Shown here piece after piece: positions 41,033-53,220 of a stretch of 64,000 nt of DNA. Every line of letters begins with the position of its first letter. The first letter of the stretch is position 1. The stretch spans positions 41,611,304-41,675,303 of the forward strand of contig CM054063.1 in NCBI GenBank assembly GCA_028641055.1. The letters run 5' to 3'. A model generated the notes under the pieces. It was not told the DNA's origin. It saw only the letters and a program-made list of their open reading frames with translations, and ran no database searches. The DNA is from Alopecurus myosuroides. Lineage: Eukaryota; Streptophyta; Magnoliopsida; Poales; Poaceae. The position numbers and the translations under genes are program-made.

Positions 41033-42407
41033 GACGACGACGTTGAGACCGACGAGCTTTACGACACCACTACCCAGGACTTAGCCCAGTACCAGGCTGC
41101 TGAGCTTCCAGGCAAGTTATCACTCACATGAACCATCGAGTTCCTTTCCACACTTGTTTCAGATACTATCCTTTGTCTACTATTGCTAGCCCTATGTATC
41201 GTTGCTTGTTCTCCGAACCCATCACATGATATCCTGAACCCTGATATTGCATCACCTCCACACCTATAGCCCTTGCTTGTTGCCTTGGTTCTACTAGCAT
41301 GCTTAGAGTTGCTTGTTCTCGAGTCTGTTGTCGCTTACTTCTTTTATCGTACTTACTTATGTTCCTTTGGGCTCGGGTTAACTCAATCAACCTGTTAATG
41401 CTATGTTTAATAATAACTTGATGATAAGGCACCGGCAGGAGGCCCTAAGTGGTTTTGAGGCCTGCTAGTGTCGACCCCTAATTTAGGAAAAGAGTCTTGT
41501 CTACTGATCCATGATGAGCGCACTACCCGCATGTGGGAAGCGAGTATGGGCGCCCCCCTCAACTTGACTCGATTCGCATCTCGTCCAAATCGCCTCATTT
41601 AGTTCGGGTTTTCCATTTGTTGCATGCATGATCTTGCGAGCCCTTGGATCCCGGGTGGAACTTTCGTAGTCGGCGTATAGGGAGACACGGTCTTAGAGTG
41701 CTATGAGGGTCCCTTTTCTTCGGGGCTCGAGTAGCCGTGCGCTCAAGGTGCTTTGGGCTTGATGCGAAGAACAGTTGGGTTGTGTTGAGTGCCCCGCTTG
41801 GTGGGAGGCATCCCATCTGGCGGGATATTCATACGTGTACGGCCAAATTGGTGCAACCCTGCAGGGATAAAACTTCTCGAGAAGCCGTGTTTTCCGCGGT
41901 TATGGTTAACTTGGTGAAAGTACTGGCTAACAAGTTCTCAGGACAACTTCAACTTAACTAATGTTATTCACCCAACCAATACTAAACTTGACTAGTAATA
42001 GCATTATTAACACAATAACTTGAATCACCCTTAATCCAACTGTGTGAGTTATCCTCGGATTGCTTCTTCGGATAAGGGGCGAGATCCAGGATGGGTTTGA
42101 TTGAAGTTATCTTTCAGTTGGTTACAATACTCGATCTTATCTTCTATCTGTTAGCCGGAACTTGTAGTATCTCTGTAGTTGGTCATAGCAGCCCGCTGCA
42201 GCTTTTATAACACCTATCTTCTTCCGTTGATCCCAAGCATCCGTGCTTGTGTTGACGGGTAACTCTTTGGTGAAGTGTGAGTCTTGCTTGCCAGTACTTA
42301 AATGTACTGACCCCGTTGGGGCTGTGATTTACGCAGACTACGACTACGGCTACGATGATCACCAGGATGGCTACTTCGTGGAGTTCGACGAGACCGCAGA
42401 CGAGTAG
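41033..42407 (+). CDS. Two acidic exons within the 4.3 kb element
   Basis: Exon 41033-41111 (acceptor CGATTAG|AC, donor CCAG|GCAAGT) encodes DDDVETDELYDTTTQDLAQY and QAAELP. Exon 42337-42407 (acceptor TACGCAG|AC) encodes DYDYGYDDHQDGYFVEFDE, then TADE and TAG 42405-42407. The single base left by the first exon and the two at the start of the second restore GAC, so the phases fit. The donor is of the GC type with an otherwise perfect consensus. The first exon also starts with two bases of a split codon, so an upstream exon is required; I could not place it. Function unknown. Confidence 0.5.
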
Positions 42408-43121
42408 ATAGCGGACCCGGGCAGGATCCGAAGACTACGTGGATGGGCTTCGTCTTCTTTTCATTCGCGGCTTCTTAAGCCTATTTGGTTTTGTCTGTAC
42501 TCAGACGGTTGATTGCTTCCGCTGTGATGTAATGAATGCTATGTTGGGACAAGTGTCCTCTAGATGAGTGTATTGCTATTCTCTGCCTTAGTGAAGGCTA
42601 TTTGCAATCTTATTTCAATCTTTTGTGTCTTAGAGACATACTGTGGTGTCATTCCGTTTAAACCTGTTGACGTACCGTGCGTGATTGATATGAAGTACGT
42701 CGACAGTAGTGCCTTTGATCTCTAGTGGATAGTTTACATCGACGATGGAATAGCAGGGCTTGTGTTGTCGCGCATAAGCGCAGGCCTACCAGGAAGCTGG
42801 GACGTGGGAGCAGGTATGCCCCATAATCCAAGCACCTGCTATCCAGTTCGGCCCGATGAGTATCCCCTAGAAGTCAGGGTGCGACATCCGGGGTTCCCCC
42901 TGTGCTTCGTCGCGGTTTCTACTTGATCAAGACCTTTGTAGTTCTTCATGCTCCTTTGGTCGGCGAAGCAACTCCTCGCCAGTTTTCAGCGCCTCGTCGT
43001 AAAGTCTCTCGCGCCGAAACACCTGCCATCGCTCTAGTCGCCCGAGTCTACGTTTTTAGGCTGCACGGCAGCTAGCACTTCATTTTGCCGTCCGGAGGCT
43101 CGTCTTTCACCTTGCGAGAAG

Positions 43122-44815
43122 ATGTTAGGTCTTGTTATTGACATAATTTGCTGGAACGTGCGAGGCCTTAATGATCAAGCTCGGAAGGACGTGGTACATG
43201 CCTTCATCGCCAACACCTCATGTCATATTGCGTGCCTTCAAGAAACCAAGTTGGACTTCATCGACCACCGCACTGCGAGTTACCTCGGGGGTTCTCGCCT
43301 GAATCACTTTGCCCATCGTCCTGCAATTGGCACTAGAGGAGGGATCCTTCTGCTTTGGAATGAGGACTTCGTGGACATCTCTAACATCCACATTGGCAAC
43401 TTCCTCATTTCGGCGGAGGTCACGGTCAAGGCTTGTGGCACCACCTTCAAAATCACATCGGTTTATGGGCCTAGTATTGATGCTGAGAAGAGAGATTTCC
43501 TCGAGGAAGCAATTGCGGCTGCTCCTACTGGCGGCTCTAAATGGCTTATCCTCGGCGACTTTAATCTTATATATCAAGCCGCCGACAAGAATAATTGTAA
43601 CCTCAACCTTCAGCTGATGGGGCTCTTTCGGCACGCCCTCAACACTTGCCATCTCAAGGAGATCAAGCTGCTCAACAGGAAGTTCACCTGGAGTAATGAA
43701 AGGGATGACCCTACCCTGGTGAAGTTGGATAGGGCCTTCTGCAACGCCGAGTGGGACCTCGCTTTCGACAAGCATACGATGCATGCCCTTTCCTCCTCCC
43801 TGTTGGACCACTGCCCGTTGTTGCTCTCCAATCATGGTGGCCCTCTGAAGCCGCATTCCTTTCGCTTCGAGAGTTTCTGGACAAAAATGTCGGGTTTCAG
43901 TGAGGTGGTCGCCAATGTTTGGGCTCTTTCCTCCACTCACACTCAGCCGGTGCACATCCTGAATCACAAGTTGAAGGCCACGGCTAAAATGTTGCGTAGC
44001 TGGAGCAGGGGGCTGTTCTCCAATTTCAAGCAGCAACTCATCATGGCGCTTGAGGTTATTCTGCAGTTGGACATAGCTCATGAAGATCGTACGCTTTCTC
44101 CGGCCGAGAAGGCTCTTCGGGCAGGTCTCAAGCGGAGGGTCCTGGGTTTGGCGGTTTTGGAGCGCTCTCGCAAGCGACAGGCTTCCAGGATTGCCTTTCT
44201 GAGGGAAGGAGATGCCAGCATGAAGTTCTTTCATCTCAGGGTCAACTCTCGCTGCCGGAAGAATGTTATTCAGCGCCTCAGGCAAAATGGGGGCTGGGTC
44301 GTGAACCACACGGAGAAGGAGGCGCTCATCCATGATCATTTCGCCAATGTTTTAGGCCCTCCGCCTGTGCGAAGCTTGGACTTCAACTGGAACTTGATGG
44401 ACCCGGTGGTGGAGGATTTAGGTGGCTTGGGCCTCCCTTTCTCTGAGGACGAGATTAAAGCTGCCGTTGAGGATTTGCCGCCTGATAAAGCCCCTGGTCC
44501 GGACGGGTTCACTTCCAATTTCTTGCGGGCTTGCTGGACTATCATAAAGAGTGACCTGATGCGAGTCATCGATGATTTCTCGGAACTCACAGTCAGCAAC
44601 TTTCACGTGGTCAACACTGCTTCGATCGCGCTTCTACCGAAGAAGGAGGGGGCGGTCAGCATTACTGATTTTCGGCCCATCAGTCTCATCCATGTGATCC
44701 CGAAGATTATTGCCAAGGCTATGGCGCTGCGCCTGCGGCCAAGAATGGATGAGATCATTTCCACCTGCCAAAGTGCGTTCATCAAGACTAGAAGCATCCA
44801 TGACAATTTCATGTA
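43122..44815 (+). pseudogene. LINE ORF2, part 1: endonuclease and start of reverse transcriptase
   Basis: Starts MLGLVIDIICWNVRGLND. The apurinic-type endonuclease motifs are visible: WNVRGLN, CLQETKL, TSVYGPS, LGDFNLIY and the terminal LLDHCPLLL where SDH is usual, a possible loss of a catalytic serine. The reverse transcriptase begins with LPPDKAPGPDGFTSNFLRAC and ISLIHVIPKIIAKAMALRL. It stops only because the MULE-type element interrupts it; the frame continues at 46114 after removal of the insert. Confidence 0.88.
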
Positions 44816-46104
44816 GAGAGAATTCCTTATTTGGCCCTTATTTAAAATCTTGTTCCCTACTAAAAAAAATATTCTCCCCTATTTGACACCTTAAGTTCAT
44901 TTTCTTCCTAACATGGCCCTATAGTACATTCTAAACGCAAATGGATATGTAAAAAGACTCTTTTACCCCTGATAAGCTATGTGATAAAAAATTACTCTCT
45001 AATATATGTACTGTGTCGTACATTACATTGCAGCCTGGGTCGGTGGATAGATAACCGTTGTTGTCGAGCCTCGTTGTTCCTACCAGGAGGAGCACGACAT
45101 TACGTACGTACAGAAAGGAGCGGCACCGTAGATCGATCCAGACTGATTAGTGATTAATCGTGTGGTCCTCGATAGAATGCTCGCGCCAAGGGCCGTACGT
45201 TATGTATAGTGGGCTCGCCTGTATACACTGTAGGTCCGTGTTAACGTGTTATCAATGTTCATCGATGGATAGCTCGTTCGATGCTGCCTACGGAACCATG
45301 TACTGTATCTGTATCTGTATGCGTATACGCTGCCTCCAAGGATAGTACTGTGTCTGTACGCGTAGTTAAGCATACGTTTTCTAGCTGGACTAAGCGCTTA
45401 TACTCGCCAACGACCTACGTATACTGTTTGGTATGCTCTATTGCTCTGGATGCAGTAGTACGGCCCAGTTTTTGCGACTTATCGGCAATGTGCACAGGAA
45501 GATTTCGTGCCAAAGCCAAGCGGCTATCCGTGCTGAGAGTGCGACCTTCCCGGTGCGCCGTTCGTTTGCGTCGACCACGTACGGGACAGGTAGGAGGCAC
45601 TGACACCGTTAAGCCCAGTGACTTGGGAAGTTGGAAAATCAAGCGAGACTTGCCCTCTTGCAAAGATCGGGAGCAAGTGATGTGCCTGTACAAGATCGGC
45701 TGATGTCCGCATCACAGAGAGATTGGGATGAACATGATTATGACATGTGGACAAATTATCGAAAATGTAATCTATTTGCGTCAATTTAAAATAGACAATG
45801 AACTCTACAAAATAAGTGCTAATATTTGTATCGTGTGGGACCAACATGGTATAGAACCTAACTATGCTTATTTGTATATGTTTCTTATTTGCTTAAATAT
45901 GTCACAGATATTAGAAAGTATTTTTTTTAAGACACAGTTCATCAGGGGCAAAAGTGTCTTTTTACTTCCTCATTTATGTTTAGAATGCACTATAGGGCCA
46001 TGTTAGGAAGAAAATGAAGTTAAGGTGTCAAATAGGGAAGAATTTTTTTTTAGGGCCAAATAGGGAACAAGATTTTAAGTAAGAGCCAAATAAGGAATTC
46101 TCTC
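44816..46104. mobile_element. MULE-type non-autonomous element, TSD TTTCATGTA
   Basis: The terminal inverted repeat GAGAGAATTCCTTATTTGG extends about 200 bp at each end (44816 to about 45015; about 45895 to 46104) with high similarity. The 9-bp TSD lies at 44807-44815 and 46105-46113. Long TIRs plus a 9-bp TSD are the Mutator signature. The 0.9 kb interior has no recognisable gene or transposase. Confidence 0.9.
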
Positions 46105-47660
46105 TTTCATGTACGTCCGCAATGCGGCCAGACGTCTGCATCAGAACAAAACCCCAGCTCTTCTAATCAAGTTGGACATTGCGAAGGCGTTTGACTCGGT
46201 GCGTTGGGATTACATCCTTGACCTGATGAGGCGCCGGGGCTTCCCATCCAGATGGAGGGCTTGGGAAACTCTTATTTGGGAATCCTCCACTTCCAACGTG
46301 CTTCTGAACGGAATTCCTGGCAAAGTTATTGCTCATGGTAGGGGCTTGAGGCAGGGAGACCCCCTCTTCCCTTTGCTCTTTGATCTGGCGATTGACCCTC
46401 TGGTACGCTTATTGGATTTGGCCACGGAAAGGGGTTTGCTTCAGGCACTGCCAGGCAGCTTCATCAAGTCCAGAGTCTCTCTGTATGCCGACGACGCGGT
46501 GATTTTCCTGACTCCTTCGCCTCAGGATATCGACAATCTCTCCACCCTGCTTCATAACTTTGGGGAGGTCACGAGACTGGTCACAAACGTGGGGAAAAGC
46601 TCGGTGGCCCCTATTAGGTGCGAAGGGCTGGATATCGAGGGGATGCTCCAGAATTTCAACGTTGCGGTGGCCTTTTTTCCTATCAACTATTTGGGTCTGC
46701 CGCTTTCGTTGGGGAGGCTTCGCAAAGTGGACATCCAACCTTTCATAGACAAGGCGGCCTCCCGGCTGAACCCTTGGAAGGCCAAGTTTCTGAATCGTGC
46801 GGGCTGTGCGGAGTTGGTGAAATCGGTGCTGACTTCAATGCCAATCTTCTTGCTCACGGCTATCAAAGTGGACAAGGCTACACTTCGGGCTTTCGACAAG
46901 ATACGTAGAGGGATGTTATGGGCTTGCAGCGATTCTTCTAGTGGTGGAAAGTGCAAAGTCAGTTGGCAGAAGGTTTGCCGGCTGAAGAAGTTGGGAGGGC
47001 TAGGGATTCTCGATTTGGAAAAATTTGCGCGCGCTCTGCGCCTCCGTTGGCTGTGGTATGCTTGGGTGGCGCCGGATAAATCTTGGGTGGGCCTGGACAC
47101 TCCAAATGACCAAAAGGACCAGGACTTGTTCAATGCAGTTACCTGCGTCAAGATCGGTGATGGCAGAAAAGCGTCCTTCTGGAGCTCCCCTTGGCTGGAC
47201 GGTATTACTCCAAAAGCGGTGGCACCTCTGATCTTTGCCGCTTCTAAGAGGAAGAAGCGATGTGTTCATGACGCTCTGGCTAGTCAAACCTGGGTGGCGG
47301 ATATCGACGTTACCGCCTTCTCCTTGGATCACATCATCCAGTACATCAATCTCTGCAAGCTTCTTCAAGGGGTCATGCTCCTCCAAGGAGTCGACGACTC
47401 CATCAGTTGGAAGCTAACTGCTACTGGGAAGTATTCGGCGGGCTCGGCTTATAAGGCACAATTCCTGGGATCTACCTCTGTCTCCTTCGGGAGCTTAGTG
47501 TGGAAGGCTTGGGCACCGCAAAAATGCAAATTTTTTGCCTGGTTAGTGGTGCAGAACCGTCTTTGGACGTCCGACCGGTTGGCTATTCGGGGTTGGCCTC
47601 ACTCGCCGCAATGCCAACTCTGTAGATGTCGGCCGGAGACTGCTCGCCACCTGCTTTTTT
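46105..47660 (+). pseudogene. LINE ORF2, part 2: reverse transcriptase and zf-RVT
   Basis: It joins part 1 in frame through the TSD (D-N-F-M then Y-V-R-N). IKLDIAKAFDSVRWDYI, GRGLRQGDPLFPLLF and catalytic YADD (46484-46495) are intact. The zf-RVT region (VWKAWAPQKCKFFAWLVVQN ... CQLCRCRPETARHLLF) follows. A frame change at the T-run near 47655 separates it from the next piece. Confidence 0.88.
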
Positions 47661-47892
47661 CGAGTGTAGGTTTGCCAAGCGCATATGGCAAGAGGCGGCC
47701 TCGTGGCTTTCTTGCCCGACTCTCCTGCAAAGCCTTGGTTCGGGGAGACCAACGGTGCTTCATTATTGGCAGGCATTAGCGTTGGCGCCTTCGTCTCATC
47801 CAAAAGGATTATGCTCTGCCATCACCTTGATCACCTGGGAGATTTGGAAAGAGAGGAATGCGAGGATCTTTTGCAACAAGTTCTGCGCTTCG
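47661..47892 (+). pseudogene. LINE ORF2, part 3: end of zf-RVT and C-terminal region
   Basis: In the shifted frame ECRFAKRIWQEAASWL, then TLITWEIWKERNARIFCNKF continue the normal ORF2 C-terminus up to the CACTA insertion. After the CACTA element, KIKDESRNWVLAGAKHFGEL (51197-51256) is the usual ORF2 end. Confidence 0.8.
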
Positions 47893-47895
47893 TCG

Positions 47896-50800
47896 CACTA
47901 CACCACGGTAGTAACTTACCAACACAATTCTGTAGGGAAATGTGAATCTATTCCCACAAAACATCTGTCGGCGTATGTTCAGAGCTATCCCGACACACTT
48001 TTTGTAGGTAGTGATGGGGATATAACCACATATCATTTCTTGACGTAGACTTAGCTACAAATTATCTGTGGGCATAGATATAACAACTACACATCTGTCG
48101 GCAGAAGTACATGCGGACACATGAAGTGTCGGCGTAGGTTTCCACGTGGCGGACAATGAGCGCCCCTCCCTAACGCGGGAGACATGTGCGCGAATGGGAA
48201 ATTTTAGCGAAAAAGTTGGAGGACTTGGCGCGTGATTGGAGATTTCTGAGTCAAAGACCTTATCCCCTCCCCGCTCCCCAATCTCAAATCAAATCCCCTC
48301 TCCGATGTGGAGCTCTTTTCTTCCAATCCCGTCGGCCGCCGCCTACCGCCACCGCCTAGCAGGGCCGCCTCCTCACAATCTTCGTCACTGTCTCGTCCAC
48401 TCCCCACCACCAGCGCCCCTGGTCCTCCTCGACCTGGCCCATCTCGTCCTCAACACCACCTGCAACCCTAACCATATCGCTGCCAACGCCCCTGCTCCGG
48501 CGGCCGCCTCCACATCGCCGGACGGCCACATCCGGCACCTACCTGTCCCTGCCCGCCACCTTGCAGCGCGTCGACTAGGAGCTACGGACGGGATGCCGCC
48601 CCGACTTGTGGGACCATGATACTACCTCACCAGCGACGGGGCCGCCCGTAGTGCCCGGACAACTCGGCCGCCGTTTCGGCTGCAGGACGCCCTGGACCAA
48701 GCAGGATGCCAGCTCCTCGTTTCACAGCTCGGAAGCACTCAAAGGTGGCTCATATCTGCACTTGTCCCTGCACCCACCCCACTCCCTGTCTTACATTTTC
48801 ACCATATCTTTTGCCTTTTATGACATTATGTGCTTCTGTTCGTACAGATTGCTTATGAGAACTGTAATTTCGACTTACTTTGTAGAGGTTTTTTATCGAT
48901 CTTGTGGCAGATAAATTTTACGAGCTGGGCAGATCTACTTCAGCTCCTTTTATTTGTTTCCCTTTAGTTTTTTGAAAGCTATGAGGATTTAGTTCAATTT
49001 TATATTGATAATATCTATTGCTACTCTTGAAGGTGGGTTACAGATCCTGATGTTTTGATCATCAGTTTAGCAGTAAAAGGCTACTCGTGAATGTAAGTTT
49101 TTATGTGCCTTCCTGCTGCTCAAGAAAGGTACAGCTAACTAGTCTTGAATTTTTATTTGCATAGCTAACTAGTCTTGAGCATATAAAAATCTGGATCGAA
49201 CCTGACCATAGTGACAATAAAGTTTCTAACTAGTCTTGATTTTGATGTTCTAGTCACTGAATGCATTGTTTTGGGGGCTTGATAGATTGCATCGTTTGCA
49301 CTCGTGAAGTCACAGAAGTTTGCTAAAATTGACCATGTTACACTTACTAGGTACGTTGAAGCTGACCCTGAAATTCAGAGAATATTATCCCAACAACCAC
49401 AATTTTTTTGGTTTGTCTCAAAGGAGTGTTTCACCCAAATAGTATATTCTCTTTATTATTTCTTTTATGTACTTAACCATTCTCAGAAAACTAAGTCTTG
49501 AAGGTTCGACAGAAATTGGTTTCAGTTTATGAAGATGCCCTATATATGATGTTGCGGAAATAGTGCTCTTTGTTCAGGTATTTAGGCCATCTCTCTTCTT
49601 GTACTTAGATCCATTTGTTAGCTTAATTTCGTTTGACTACTTTCTATGGGTTACTGTTAACATGATTACCCTTCCATCGGTACCTACCAATTATTTTTAA
49701 GTTCACACAATACCTGTTCTTGTCATTAGAAGTAAATCTTGTTCCATTTTCACAATAGTAAAGAAGAAAAAGAAGGGTGACCCAACTACAAATTAACCAA
49801 AGTTGCACATTATTGTCACTATGGTCAGGTTCGATCCAGATTTGTTAGCAACTTTATTTTTGCAACAAACAACCGGTCATATAGGTATCATGCCACTAAT
49901 AGATAGTGACCTGTGAGGTAGTGACACAGCTTGTAATGTCTGATTGTACATACCAAGTTAAAACTGCAGCCTTCTTTTTTTCTTGTGTATGGAAAGCATA
50001 TTTTCATGCATTGACTTTAAATATAATGGCCTAGGGCCCCAGCCCCCATGCGATATTTCTCCATGGCAGTATCCACACTATAGGCCATAGTTACTTGGAG
50101 AATTAAATCTGTCCATGAAGAAGTTTGTTGAAAACTTGTGAGAGGTTTGCTAAATAATGTATTTTCGTTTTTCATTAGACTAGTAGATCTATTGAAGAAG
50201 GAGTTTTTTCTGGCCGATTCATTAATTCCGAAGTGAACCAATTGGCAGCTAAGCTGGTAGTATTTGCGATATTGTTAACTTTGGTAACCTGTTTATACAT
50301 TTGTTTGATATCTAATGAGGAGGCCATGTGTTGTCATATATAGTTTTTTTTTTGTTATGTTGTCCATTCTTGAAAGCATCAGAGAATGACAAAATTCATG
50401 GGATAAATTTTTAGGTACTTAGGCACCTCATGCACATGGACGTGATGTCTTTGAAGGGTTCTGTACCATTGGGATTTTGAATTGCCCTGGAGCAGCAACC
50501 TGGTTCTTGTGGATGTGATGAGCAGATTTTTTTTTTGTATTTTTCTTATCTACTGGCCAAAAACATCAGTTGTGTGTGTGTGTAAGTAGGCCAAATCAGT
50601 AGCTATGTCAAGTGGATGATATTGTACTTGTGATCAATATATACTATTGATATATATGGATCTGTATAATAGATCTTATGCAATCTGTGCTGGCCTATTA
50701 AATCAGTCTATTAACGATATATAGATTTTGTGAACAATCGACATTTATATCGTAGCATTATATATATAGAAAAGTGTATCCGCTTGTAAATAGTTGTAGC

Positions 50801-51177
50801 AACCCAGTTATTGTCGGCAAAGGTATACCTACCTGAAAAGTGTCGGCATAGCACTGATGTCTTTAGACAGGAAAAGTGTCGGCATAGGTAGGGTGCGCCA
50901 ACAAGAAATGTGTCGGCGTACGTAGGTTGTTTCCGGACAGAAAAAGTGTCGGCGTAGGTAGGTTGTTTCCAGACAGAAAAAGTGTCGGCAAAGGTCTGGT
51001 GCACCTACAGGACAAGTGTCGGCATAGATAACTTGTGTCGGCAAAACTTTCAACGACTGCTTTTGCCCCGACTCTTTATCTTCTGTCGGCATATGTCTTG
51101 CCATTTGAAAAACTGTCGGCAAAGGTACCATATGCCAACAGATGCTTCTGTCGCCAAGTTTCTACCGTGGTGCAGTG
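47896..51177. mobile_element. Non-autonomous CACTA element (3.3 kb), TSD TCG
   Basis: Starts CACTACACCACGGTAG and ends CTACCGTGGTGCAGTG; TCG is repeated at 47893-47895 and 51178-51180. Subterminal TGTCGGC occurs at least ten times in 50810-51120 and about three times in 47965-48135. No transposase is visible. A GC-rich stretch at 48236-48620 with a 127-codon open frame on + may be a captured gene piece; it has no motif I recognise. The remaining interior is AT-rich without a gene. Confidence 0.92.
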
Positions 51178-51180
51178 TCG

Positions 51181-51372
51181 GTGCTTTTCCAGAAAATTAA
51201 AGACGAAAGTAGGAACTGGGTTCTTGCTGGGGCTAAGCATTTCGGAGAGTTAGTCGTCTGTTTTTCTACCTGTCCTTTGTTTTGGGCAGGTTTTTTCCGT
51301 TTGGCTTCGGCCGTCGTTTGTTTGCTCCTTCTATATCAATAAAAAAGGAAAGCTTTTGCCCTTTATTCAAAA
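51181..51372 (+). other. LINE 3' end and A-rich tail
   Basis: The last ORF2 codons are followed by a TTTCCGTTTGGCTTCGGCCG-type 3' UTR and end ATATCAATAAAAAAGG...TTATTCAAAAAAA before the right TSD. Confidence 0.75.
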
Positions 51373-51495
51373 AAATGCTCTAGATATTTGTCATATTTGC
51401 ACCAAAACTAGAATAAAATCACTACCAGACACTAAATATATCACAATGGATTTTGCAATCTTATTTATTTAGAGTAGAATGATGAAAAACATTAT

Positions 51496-52892
51496 GGCCT
51501 AGTTTGGCAGTGCAGTTTTCCTAAAACCGAAGTACCGGTAAACCAAAGTATTTAATCACCGGGCAAAGGAATACTTCAGTTTTGCTATCTTCGCTCACAT
51601 ATTTGTCGTACATCCAAGATTAGTGTTTCTAAAATAGCCATTAACTTACAGTTCCTGTGTAGAAGTTGTTCAGAAGAAAAAACATATATTAGTCGTAGCC
51701 AAGTTAGTTTTATTTTCTATGTATCACATGAAAAAAGGGAATGCATCCACTACAGGTTTTTGTTCGTAGATTAGCTCTCCAACCATCGAATTTGGACTAC
51801 AATTCCACCATCAATGTGTTTGATTTTATGGCCATTTGATAGATGTTCCCTTTAGTTTTGAGAAACATGTGGCTGCTATTGGTGGACCCAAATAGTATAG
51901 TAGATAATACCGGAGGTGAACAGTTAACCGCGTAAATTTGTGTACTATATCAACTATTTTGGCAAATGTTTTTCAGATACATTGAAGCATGTAGGTGTAT
52001 CGTCAGCTTGATTTGTAAGAGAGTCAAAGTTGCAAGAGTGTAAGCCAATCTTCTTGGGTAAATTATGAGACTATTTTTCTATGATGTTCAGTTTGTTGTG
52101 CTATCCCTCATCAATTTTTTTCTTTACTAAAAAGAACAACTTCAATAATATTATTCTGCGCAAGTGAGTGTTTTATCACCTCATGTTTGTTCATTAGCTA
52201 GAACGATTTGCACACCATTTTCTGCCCTTTGTCGTCAAAAGGTTACGCACTTTACTCAGAATAAGTGCTGTGCAATATTGTTTTCCGTTGTACTGTACAT
52301 CTCGCCCTCCCTCTCAAACATAAGACGTACAAATTCTTTTAAATGAACATTTTTAATGGTTGGCCGAAAATTTCCAAAAAGTGTCAACATATACGTACTA
52401 TATAAAGTCACTGTCAATAGATCAATCATTAAATATGTTTTTATATTTGTTCACGTTTGACTAATGACAAAATCAACATGCCTTAAATATTGAAAAAGGA
52501 GTATATATTTTCGCAATTCTATTGGAGATTAAAAAATGTGTGTTTTATTTTTTCACATTACTTAGTTATATATTTTGTATACCGATTGGAAAAGTTGCAC
52601 GAACTTATCCTGAACTCCACAATTTTTAGTGTTTTGGTTTTACCATATGTTTTTTTGCACATGTCGATGTAAATTATAGAATTTTTACAAGTCGATAGAA
52701 GAGTTATCATGCTTAAATGGAATATAGACATGTTATTACAGTATAATTTATTACAGTTTTTTAGAATACTTCAGTTTTAAAAGCGTATTATTTATTGGAT
52801 CCAAACATCTTAAAGTATTCAATACTTTGATATTTTCTGAAACTGAAGTATTCTCTCTATACTTCAAAAATACTTTGATGTCAAACGAGGCC
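51496..52892. mobile_element. Possible 1.4 kb TIR element
   Basis: GGCCTAGTTTGGCAG at 51496 and CAAACGAGGCC ending at 52892 are imperfect inverted ends, with TAT on both sides. Subterminal CTTCAGTTT/AAACTGAAG blocks recur near both ends. A 3-bp TSD suggests PIF/Harbinger-like, but TAT is not the usual TWA-type target. No coding frame. Confidence 0.45.
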
Positions 52893-52964
52893 TATGTTTT
52901 CTATCTGTAGCAACACACCGGGTATTTAGCTATTCAACCCACACAAAAAAACGTATTGCCCCGA

Positions 52965-53098
52965 CGCCACTTAGAAAACAAGAGAAAATGCACGTCCTCC
53001 TCATTGCTGACAACATTGCAACCACACACAAGGATACGCCACTTAGAAAACAGAGAAAATGCACGGCCTCCTAACTGCTTACAACATTGCACAGAAAA
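52965..53098. repeat. 72-bp tandem repeat, two units
   Basis: CGCCACTTAGAAAACA starts at 52965 and 53037, each followed by GAGAAAATGCACG and CCTCCT and by ACAACATTGCA. The units differ by small indels. Confidence 0.8.
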
Positions 53099-53220
53099 GG
53101 ATGTCAAGTCAGATCTGACGGCTACAAGAGCCAGCCAACTCCAAGCGCAAGTTAATCGCGAGCAACCGAAACACAAAGGGGTACAACTTTTTTTTTGACA
53201 GAAACAGTAAGCTTTATTAA

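Larger units (their letters stand above)
38602..42886 (+). mobile_element. 4.3 kb LTR-like element (solo LTR?) in the LINE, TSD TCCGG
   Basis: TGTAACATCC...GGGTGCGACA with TCCGG at 38597-38601 and 42887-42891. TG...CA ends, a 5-bp TSD and absence of reverse transcriptase suit a solo LTR of a large non-autonomous (LARD-type) family; a Sukkula-like family is one candidate from LTR size alone. The 5' part is AT-rich and has a TATA box (39376), a GC-rich leader, a tRNA-like module (39948-40006) and two acidic exons. The same family starts again at 62669. Confidence 0.72.
37692..51372 (+). mobile_element. L1-type LINE, 5'-truncated, opened by three later insertions
   Basis: ORF1 end, ORF2 (endonuclease, reverse transcriptase, zf-RVT) and an A-rich tail lie on + in pieces: 37692-38596, 42892-44806, 46114-47892 and 51181-51372 plus one TSD copy at each insertion. 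Subtracting the insertions leaves about 4.8 kb. A 46-bp direct repeat at 37646-37691 and 51373-51418 (three mismatches) is the TSD. Each insertion has its own clean TSD, so the LINE is older than all three. Confidence 0.9.

Noticed and set aside
43218..44339. 373-codon minus-strand frame over the LINE endonuclease
   Set aside because: The + strand has the complete set of endonuclease motifs; the opposite frame is a by-product of codon bias.
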